DNA of 57,269 nt from Candidatus Hydrogenedentota bacterium (lineage in GTDB: Bacteria > Hydrogenedentota > Hydrogenedentia > Hydrogenedentales > CAILVY01): the NCBI GenBank assembly GCA_029565395.1, contig JAKQOG010000270.1, positions 1 to 57,269 of the forward strand, read 5' to 3'. Numbering within the stretch: the stretch's first letter is position 1; every line of letters starts with the position of its first letter. Shown in pieces: positions 28,729 to 35,203 of this stretch. Below the pieces are notes generated by a model that had not been told where the DNA came from, ran no database searches, and saw nothing but the letters and a program-made list of their open reading frames with translations. The translations under genes and the position numbers were made by a program.

Positions 28729-29772
28729 CTATCGAGACCATTTAAAGCGTTCCTCTTTCTTGTGCATGAACCATCCTTCGCCCGCGCCGCCGCTCTTGAA
28801 AGTATAAGTCCCAGAGATATGCCTCCCGTCATCTGAAATGGCGCCTGAGAAAGTTGCATAAATGGCATGATATTTACCCGTATTCGATGCAGATACCTCT
28901 ATATTTCCGTCTGAGTACGTTCCTGAATACCTCTTGAACACAACCTGACCGACGGGGTCTGTTTTTCCTACCAGGGAAACCGATACGTTCTCTCCCTCTT
29001 GGCTCACGGTGACTTGGTCCCATGCGCCCGATATATCGGCACGCCTTCGGGCACTCTCTGCCCTTTCCTGCTCCGCTTGCTTCTGCGCCTCCTGTGCACG
29101 GATTTGCTCTTCCTTATCCCGTTTTTCCTGCTCTTCTCTTGCTTCTGCTTCTAGTTTCTCCTTCGCCGCCTTTTCTGCTTCCTGGCGCTTCTTGGCTTCG
29201 GTTTCCTTTTCCCGTTTTTTTTTCTCCTCTTTGGCTCTTTTTGCCGCCTCCTCCTGACGGGTGGCCTCTTCGAACTTGCGCACCTCTTCCGCGGTAAGAG
29301 TGAGCTTCTTGGCGAGGTTTTCCATTGCAGTCGGCATCGCATCTTCGCTACTGGCAGACTCCGAGACCGCGCGTTCAACGCTTAGGTCTAGATTCAGAAC
29401 CTTGAGCGTCATTTGATACTTACTGCCGACCTTTACAAGCGACCCAATGTACATTTTCGTTATGCCAAGTTGATTGATGGCCTGTTTCTTTGCCTCCTGA
29501 GGAGAAAGATTTGGTTGGGATTTCGACAGATATTGCAGGACCCGGTCAATCTCCTCCCAGTCCACTACGATCACTTTTCCGCTATTGACCACTTTCTCCG
29601 TGAGGTTGTCATAGAGGAACTTGCCTAGGTAAGACGGAAGCCCCTCGGCAACGTCAAACTTCATGATGCCGACCTTGGTTTTGGACGTATCATCAGGGAA
29701 TGCCGGCCGCATTACACAGAACACGATTGCGGAAAGACCCAAAACGCACAAGAATTGTGATACTCTTTTCAT
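28729..29772 (-). CDS. Exported CsgG/LpoB-like domain protein, paralogue of 21585-22790
   Basis: 347 residues from the ATG at 29772; a TTG at 29784 would add four. A Sec signal (about 1-26) is followed by the shared domain (VGIMKFDVAEGLPSYLGKFL, VDWEEIDRVLQYLSKSQPNL, INQLGITKMYIGSLVKVG). A long Lys/Glu coiled coil comes next (about 160-240). The C-terminal 95 residues form a beta domain (ISGAWDQVTVSQEGENVSV, GTYSDGNIEV, ISGTYTF) that is not like the one in the paralogue. It is convergent with the five-gene run, so it has its own promoter. Confidence 0.78.
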   Translation of the reverse strand: MKRVSQFLCVLGLSAIVFCVMRPAFPDDTSKTKVGIMKFDVAEGLPSYLGKFLYDNLTEKVVNSGKVIVVDWEEIDRVLQYLSKSQPNLSPQEAKKQAINQLGITKMYIGSLVKVGSKYQMTLKVLNLDLSVERAVSESASSEDAMPTAMENLAKKLTLTAEEVRKFEEATRQEEAAKRAKEEKKKREKETEAKKRQEAEKAAKEKLEAEAREEQEKRDKEEQIRAQEAQKQAEQERAESARRRADISGAWDQVTVSQEGENVSVSLVGKTDPVGQVVFKRYSGTYSDGNIEVSASNTGKYHAIYATFSGAISDDGRHISGTYTFKSGGAGEGWFMHKKEERFKWSR

Positions 29773-30062
29773 TCTAAATCCCAAATCCTATTTCTTCGAC
29801 AGTCGTGCAGATTCTGCTTTAGTAAAATTGTGATCACCACCTTCTCATGTATACCATGCTTCCCATGTTTTTCACAACTTGGTATGCGGCACTTGGTATG
29901 CGGCATAATTAAGTACTTCCAAGGGCACTTCCAGTTCCGACGCAACTACAATAATCACACCCTGTTACGGTTTAACCCCGTCCAGATTGCCGAATGGATG
30001 GACGCCTTGCTGCCGAAGAATTTCGTGTCCATGGACACAGCGGTTGTTACCTTGGCTGATAG
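29773..30062. other. Intergenic stretch before the integrase remnant
   Basis: No credible gene is seen. It contains the phrase CCATGCTTCCCA (near 29850), which recurs near 45238, and a short duplication of TTGGTATGCGGCA-like sequence near 29880-29900. The integrase homology only becomes clear after 30063. Confidence 0.4.
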
Positions 30063-30921
30063 GCTTTGGAATGGCAAGGCCGCGAAAGGGCACTAATCAT
30101 CAAAACCCTGATAATGACCGGTCTTCGGTTTGGTGAACTCAAAAGCATCAAGATCGCCTAAGTGCTGTTAGACGGTCCGGCCCTGCATGTCGTGTTGAAT
30201 GCCCGTGATGAAAAGGCGCGGTGCGGTGCGCAGATTCCCCTACAGGCTGATTTAGCCCATCGAGCGTCTTAAATCATTCCAGAGCGCATCTATGGAAGCA
30301 GGAAAGCCCATTCCCGCGCGGTTAGACCCACAGTTGCCATTGTTCGACATGCCGGGAAGTATGCGCAAGGTGTTCAACGCGGATCTTGTTCACGCTGGAA
30401 TTGCCACTCTTGATAAAGAGGGCAATATCCACAAGCGGGATGAACACAATCGAACGCTGGACATCCACGCGCTCCGACACACTTTTTGTACCTTATTGAG
30501 CAAGGCGGGTGTTCCCTTGCAGATTGCGCAACGCGCCATGAGGCATAGTAACCCCAAGTTGACGGCAAATGTTTACACGCATCTTGGCTTGCTGGATATT
30601 GCAGGTGCGGTGTCCACATTGCCCACCATTGTAGCGGATACAGCATCCGAAACAGAAACAAAAATCGCGGCGGTAAATGAGGGCGCGGATGTTGCACCTT
30701 CGGTTGCACCAATAGTTGCACTGATTCCTGACAAACCATGTGCTTTTGAGTCATATCATGGCAACGAGAGCGGTTCAAGCATGATCAATGCGGCGCATGA
30801 GGCAACATGCAGAATCGCCAATAATGACGGGCCTATTCACACTGTGGCAAACGGTGGCAACATAAAAAGGCTGGTACCGGGGCAGGGGGTCGAACCCTGG
30901 ACCTCTAGAACCACAATCTAG
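30063..30921 (+). pseudogene. Decayed tyrosine recombinase (phage-type integrase)
   Basis: One frame from 30063 encodes RERALIIKTLIMTGLRFGEL, which holds the first catalytic Arg. It is then broken by a stop at 30159 and another at 30270. A second frame continues from about 30256 with LPLFDMPGSMRKVFNADLV, LDIHALRHTFCTLLSKAGV and MRHSNPKLTANVYTHL, which supply the His-x-x-Arg and Tyr catalytic motifs. This is the type of integrase common in planctomycete-like genomes. The last codons run antisense into tRNA-His. At least one stop and one frameshift make it inactive; the N-terminal DNA-binding part is missing or unrecognisable. Confidence 0.85.
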
Positions 30922-30949
30922 CGCTCTAACCAGACTGAGCTACCCCGGC
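30872..30949 (-). tRNA. tRNA-His (GTG anticodon)
   Basis: On the minus strand a full cloverleaf is seen: acceptor GCCGGGG with CCCCGGT, a D arm with stem GCTC/GAGC, anticodon stem CTAGA/TCTAG with loop TTGTGGT (anticodon GTG), a 5-base variable loop, and T arm CAGGG/CCCTG with loop TTCGACC. CCA is encoded at 30872-30874. The base before position 1 is T, not G, and the discriminator (73) is A, not C, so the usual G-1:C73 histidine identity pair is not encoded. The 3' end faces the integrase remnant. Confidence 0.92.
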
Positions 30950-31007
30950 ACAGGCATGGAATTGACCTTGCACCCTTGGGCACAGGGAATATAAAGTATA
31001 GGATATG

Positions 31008-31036
31008 TACACAAGATAATGCAACTTGTGTATAAT
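31008..31036 (+). promoter_or_regulatory. Operator-like dyad overlapping a -10 box
   Basis: TACACAAG (31008-31015) and CTTGTGTA (31025-31032) form a perfect 8-bp inverted repeat with a 9-base spacer. TATAAT lies at 31031-31036. No good -35 box is seen, which would suit an activator or repressor-controlled promoter for the gene at 31121. Confidence 0.5.
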
Positions 31037-31120
31037 ACCGTCTCATGGGTCAGGCCCTGTATATAGGCCTTTAATGCATACCGGATGCCCGGAAAAACAT
31101 CGAAAAGGAGTAATGGTTTC

Positions 31121-32101
31121 ATGGATACGACTTCCAGCCGCCGGCGATTCATTCAAAACACACTCGGGCTGTCCGCCATGGCCGCGCTTGGCGCGGGGAA
31201 AGTCCTGGCAAAAGAAGAGGGCGCACTTCCCGAAGCCGCGCCGGATCTTTCCATCAATACCGGCACGCTCCCGCAGGGCAAGATTGGAAACCTGTCCATC
31301 AGCCGCTTTGTCCTGGGTGGAAATCTGATCACCCACTATACCCACAGCCGCGATCTTATGTATGTCTACAAACTCGCGGAACATTACAACACCCATGAGC
31401 GTGTTCAGGATACGCTCTTGCAGGCGGAGCGAAACGGCATCAACACCGTCTCCATCCATACGGTGCCTCAATTGGAACTGATGATTAAGCACCATCGCGA
31501 ACGCGGCGGAAAGTTACAGTGGATCGTGTGCTGCACCGCGAAGCCGGAAGACCAATGGGATGATTACGTGAAGCAAGTCGACATGCTCATCCGTCTCAAG
31601 GTCAGCGCCATCTATCTCTTCGGCGTGGCGGCGGACCGGTTGGTCAAGGATGGCCGGATGGACCTGGTCGCCAAGTGCGTGGAATTGGTCAAAGAACGCG
31701 GGTTGCCCTCCGGGGTCGGCGGCCACGATTTGCGGGTTATCCAGGAATGTGAAAAGAACAAGATCCCCGCGGACTTCTACATCAAAACTTTTCACCATCA
31801 TAATTACCCCAGCGCACCCCGGCCTGACGAACTCACGGAGCCCACCCGCGAAGTCCCCGGCTATTGGTGCCTCAATCCCCAGGAAACCATCGACTTCATG
31901 AAGACGGTCGAGAAGCCCTGGTTCGCATTCAAAGTGATGGCCGCCGGCGCCATCCCCCCGCGCGACGCCTTCACCTATGCCTTCAACAACGGCGCGGATC
32001 ACGTGCTCGCCGGCATGTTCGATTTTGAGATGGACGAAGACGTTAAAATCGCCCGCGAAGTGCTGGCCGACGTCAAACGCGAGCGCCCCTGGCGCAGCTA
32101 G
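31121..32101 (+). CDS. Tat-exported aldo/keto reductase-like TIM-barrel protein
   Basis: 326 residues from the ATG at 31121, preceded by AAGGAG. A Tat signal (SSRRRFIQNTLGLSAMAALG) leads into a barrel with ISRFVLGGNLITHYTHSRD at the start, as in aldo/keto reductase-like proteins, and repeating beta-alpha units (KVSAIYLFGVAADRLV, PADFYIKTFHHHNY, PWFAFKVMAAGAI). The classical AKR catalytic Tyr/Lys set is not obvious, so enzymatic activity is unproven. An in-frame upstream ATG at 31085 lacks a ribosome site. It is followed closely by the isomerase-like gene. Confidence 0.75.
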   Translation: MDTTSSRRRFIQNTLGLSAMAALGAGKVLAKEEGALPEAAPDLSINTGTLPQGKIGNLSISRFVLGGNLITHYTHSRDLMYVYKLAEHYNTHERVQDTLLQAERNGINTVSIHTVPQLELMIKHHRERGGKLQWIVCCTAKPEDQWDDYVKQVDMLIRLKVSAIYLFGVAADRLVKDGRMDLVAKCVELVKERGLPSGVGGHDLRVIQECEKNKIPADFYIKTFHHHNYPSAPRPDELTEPTREVPGYWCLNPQETIDFMKTVEKPWFAFKVMAAGAIPPRDAFTYAFNNGADHVLAGMFDFEMDEDVKIAREVLADVKRERPWRS

Positions 32102-32116
32102 AAGGTGATTCTTGCC

Positions 32117-33004
32117 GTGCCTAAAATTTTCCCATGGTTTATGTTGGCTGCGGTATTGACGGTGATTTCCGGCAATGCCGTGGCTGACCCAAAACCTGTT
32201 CACCCCTTCTTCGCATTCTGCATGGATACCCACGACAGCCTGAAACGCACCCTGCCCCAACAGGCGGAATTGCTCAAAGAACTGGGCTATGACGGCGCCG
32301 GTCATTTGTGGCTTGACAATCTCGAAGAGCGCCTCAAGACCCTGGATGCCGCAGGGCTTAAGTTGTTCCAGGTGTATTTGAGCGTCAATATCGCCACAAA
32401 GGAAGCTCCCTATGATACGGCCAAGTTAGACAGTGCCCTGTCCCTCCTAAAGGGCCGTGGCGTCATGATCGCCTTGCTGATGGCCGGTATGCCCCCTTCC
32501 GACCAAAACGGCGATCCCCGCGGCGTGCAACTCATCCAGGAAATCGCGGACAAGGCCCGCCCCTTCGACGTCCGTGTCGCACTATATCCCCATTCCAACG
32601 ATTGGCTGGAAAAAGTAGACGACGCCCTTCGGCTCGCCAAGAAAGCGAACCGCCCCAACGTCGGCGTGATGTTCAACCTCTGCCACTGGATCAAAGTGGA
32701 CAAAGAGGAAAACCTCAAACCCCTGCTCACCTCCGCCATGCCGCTTCTCTATGCGGTCAGCCTCCACGGCGCGGACCACGCAACGGACATCCAAGCAGGT
32801 AAAGGAAACTGGATTCAACCCCTCGACAGTGGTTCCTTCGATATCCGCAGCCTGTTAACCATTCTCGACGAGCTAGGCTATCAAGGCCCCATCGGTCTCC
32901 AGTGTTACGGGATTCAAGGCGATGCCCGCGATCATCTCGCGCGGTCTATCGCTGCCTGGCGAAAACTCAATGCCTCAGCGGCGCCCGGCAACACCCCTAA
33001 GTGA
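32117..33004 (+). CDS. Exported xylose isomerase-like TIM-barrel protein
   Basis: About 295 residues. A Sec signal (FMLAAVLTVISGNAVA) is followed by a sugar isomerase/epimerase-like barrel: QAELLKELGYDGAGHLW, GLKLFQVYLSV, VRVALYPHSNDW, VGVMFNLCHW and LGYQGPIGLQCYG. The His and Glu/Asp metal positions are only partly conserved (LYPHSND in place of an ENH-type motif). The start is the GTG at 32117 with AAGGTG nine bases upstream; a GTG at 32105 is also in frame. Separated by a few bases from the preceding gene, so cotranscribed. Confidence 0.75.
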   Translation: MPKIFPWFMLAAVLTVISGNAVADPKPVHPFFAFCMDTHDSLKRTLPQQAELLKELGYDGAGHLWLDNLEERLKTLDAAGLKLFQVYLSVNIATKEAPYDTAKLDSALSLLKGRGVMIALLMAGMPPSDQNGDPRGVQLIQEIADKARPFDVRVALYPHSNDWLEKVDDALRLAKKANRPNVGVMFNLCHWIKVDKEENLKPLLTSAMPLLYAVSLHGADHATDIQAGKGNWIQPLDSGSFDIRSLLTILDELGYQGPIGLQCYGIQGDARDHLARSIAAWRKLNASAAPGNTPK

Positions 33005-33135
33005 AGAATACGGACCGGCACAAGCAAAAAAACGAGACTGTCAGAGGCATGTCCGCCCAAGAGGAACTTCTAAAACAACTAGTGCAAATTATACAAACCC
33101 AACCAACACCATGAGCCGGTCGCGTCAACAGTGAA

Positions 33136-34215
33136 ATGGTATTTAAAGATGCTCCTTCATACTATCCATTGCCGGAAACGCCACGCACTTGCGGCCCATC
33201 ATATCACCATACTATGCTATGCGCTCTTATGGAAACGCTTGTCACCATACCCAACATCGGACCCATCGCCGGAAATTCCGGGTTTATCCCGTTGGAGTGC
33301 ACCAGCAATGGCGCATTCAAGACAGGCCTGGATGGAGTGATATCCATCACGGCCACGGGCGACCGCAAGGTTGAATTCATCGCTTTCGAGAACCACACCC
33401 TGGCGTATGTAACCTCCGCAATGGGCTATCCGGCGTATTATCCCGTGCATCCGGTCAACATCGAGAAACCTGTTCAGGCCATATTGATGGATTTGGACGG
33501 CACCAGCGTCCATAGCGAGGAATTCTGGATCTGGATTATTCAGCAATCCACGGCCAGCCTGCTGGGCGATCCCACGTTTGAGCTGGAGGAAGCCGACCTT
33601 CCTTATGTATCCGGGCACAGCGTTTCAGAGCATCTTCAATACTGTATTCAGAAATATTGCCCGGAGAAGACGGTGGAAGAGGCGCGCGGATATTACTTTC
33701 AACATACCCGGCGCGAACTCCAGGCCATCCTGGACGGGCATGGCCGGAAAAACGCCTTTACACCCGCGCCGGGCCTGAAGGATTTCTTGCTGGAAGTGAA
33801 GTCCAAGAAGATAAAAATCGGGCTGGTGACGTCCGGGCTGCATGAAAAGGCCTGGCCGGAGATCGTGTCCGCGTTTCGCACCATGAACATGGGCGATCCC
33901 CTCGCGTTTTATGATGCGATTATTACCGCGGGTTTTCCACTTCGCACAGGGGAATGCGGGACACTGGGCGAGTTGTCCCCAAAACCGCATCCCTGGCTCT
34001 ATGCGGAGACCGGCCGCGTCGGGCTGGGTATCCCCTTTGAGAACCGCAATCGCGTGATTGGTTTGGAAGACAGCGGAGCGGGAGTGTGTTCCGTTCGGCT
34101 TGCGGGATATCCCGCCATCGGCATGGCAGGCGGCAACATAGTCCAGAGCGGGGTCCGGGCACTCTGTTGCCAGTATTGCACGTCGTTCAACGAGGTGTTG
34201 GCGATTATTCGATAA
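33136..34215 (+). CDS. HAD-superfamily hydrolase (phosphatase/phosphoglucomutase-like)
   Basis: 359 residues. HAD motif I is ILMDLDGT (about 116-123), motif II GLVTSG, the motif III Lys in SPKPHPW and motif IV VIGLEDSGAGV. A helical cap lies between motifs I and II, as in beta-phosphoglucomutase-like enzymes. The first 110 residues are an unusual N-terminal extension (IPNIGPIAGNSGFIPLEC, FIAFENHTLAYVTSAMG) that I do not recognise. Starts at 33136, 33214 and 33229 are all possible, and none has a strong ribosome site. The substrate is unknown. Confidence 0.8.
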   Translation: MVFKDAPSYYPLPETPRTCGPSYHHTMLCALMETLVTIPNIGPIAGNSGFIPLECTSNGAFKTGLDGVISITATGDRKVEFIAFENHTLAYVTSAMGYPAYYPVHPVNIEKPVQAILMDLDGTSVHSEEFWIWIIQQSTASLLGDPTFELEEADLPYVSGHSVSEHLQYCIQKYCPEKTVEEARGYYFQHTRRELQAILDGHGRKNAFTPAPGLKDFLLEVKSKKIKIGLVTSGLHEKAWPEIVSAFRTMNMGDPLAFYDAIITAGFPLRTGECGTLGELSPKPHPWLYAETGRVGLGIPFENRNRVIGLEDSGAGVCSVRLAGYPAIGMAGGNIVQSGVRALCCQYCTSFNEVLAIIR

Positions 34216-34240
34216 ATATTGACTACGAATCGTTAAGTAG

Positions 34241-34310
34241 CGCCGAATTCCAATTCGGCGATCATGATGGACGGTATAGGATATTATAAACGCCGAATTT
34301 GAATTCGGCG
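34241..34310. repeat. Two near-identical 20-bp palindromes
   Basis: CGCCGAATTCCAATTCGGCG (34241-34260) and CGCCGAATTTGAATTCGGCG (34291-34310) differ only in the central bases and are 30 bp apart. They lie between the HAD gene and the amidase gene. They could be operators, a terminator pair without T tracts, or a REP-like repeat. Confidence 0.7.
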
Positions 34311-34340
34311 CTGCTCTAGACGGAGTTAAGGTCTAGTACT

Positions 34341-35051
34341 ATGAATAAACCATTGATTGGCATCACCATGGGGATTTCAAACCTCCCCGGCATAGATCAG
34401 CGCACAAAAATGACGCGCGTATCGAATTACTATGCCATGGCATTGGAAGCCGCCGGTGGCGTTGGTATCCATCTCCCCTTGGCCACGCACGTACTCTGCG
34501 CTGCTCTGATACCGCGGTTGGACGGGCTGATCCTGTCCGGAGGCGGGGATATTCCCGCGCAGGCGCTCAAAGAGCCGTTGCATCACACTTCTTGCCCGAT
34601 TCAGATGGAGCGGTGGGAGAGCGAATGTCTTTGGCTTGATGCCGCAATGAAACAGTCCATCCCCATACTTGGAATATGCCTGGGAATGCAGATCATGAAT
34701 GTAGTGGCGGGCGGGGGCATTGTGCAAGATATTCCGGAACTCTGGCCGGGAGCGATTTGCCATCATGCCGTGGGGAAAGATGCCATGCATTCAGTGCGTA
34801 TCCAGGAATCGTCCAAGGTATGCGCGTGGGCCGGGGGAAAAACAAGCGTTGTGACCAACTCCCACCATCATCAGGCCATTAAGGACGTGAAAGCGCCCTA
34901 TCGCCCCGTGGCCTGGACCGAAGACGGCATTATCGAAGCCATCGAGCATCCCGAAACAGCCTTCATGGTTGGCGTGCAGTGGCATCCCGAACGACATCCC
35001 GATCAGCCGGATTGGATACTCAGCGCATTCGTATGCGCCTGTAATGGCTAA
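34341..35051 (+). CDS. Gamma-glutamyl-gamma-aminobutyrate hydrolase (PuuD-like) family protein
   Basis: 236 residues, a class I glutamine-amidotransferase-like hydrolase. The nucleophile Cys is in ILGICLGMQIMNV (about 109-121); the catalytic His and Glu are in VGVQWHPERHPD. LDGLILSGGGDIP and NSHHHQAI match PuuD-type enzymes that cleave gamma-glutamyl amides. Length is near the family norm of about 250. No other putrescine pathway genes are here. AAGG lies about eight bases before the ATG, inside a CTAGAC/GTCTAG inverted repeat that might shield the ribosome site. Confidence 0.9.
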   Translation: MNKPLIGITMGISNLPGIDQRTKMTRVSNYYAMALEAAGGVGIHLPLATHVLCAALIPRLDGLILSGGGDIPAQALKEPLHHTSCPIQMERWESECLWLDAAMKQSIPILGICLGMQIMNVVAGGGIVQDIPELWPGAICHHAVGKDAMHSVRIQESSKVCAWAGGKTSVVTNSHHHQAIKDVKAPYRPVAWTEDGIIEAIEHPETAFMVGVQWHPERHPDQPDWILSAFVCACNG

Positions 35052-35203
35052 TAAAATCTCTTTGATCGAGAACAGTATCTGCCCAATACGATATTTTCTC
35101 ACTTTTCTTTTGACAAATCCCATCAATTATGGTATATAACCAATGAAATCAAAATGTGGGCAGAATAACTCTGGGCACAAGCATAAGAAGGGAAGGGTTC
35201 ATC

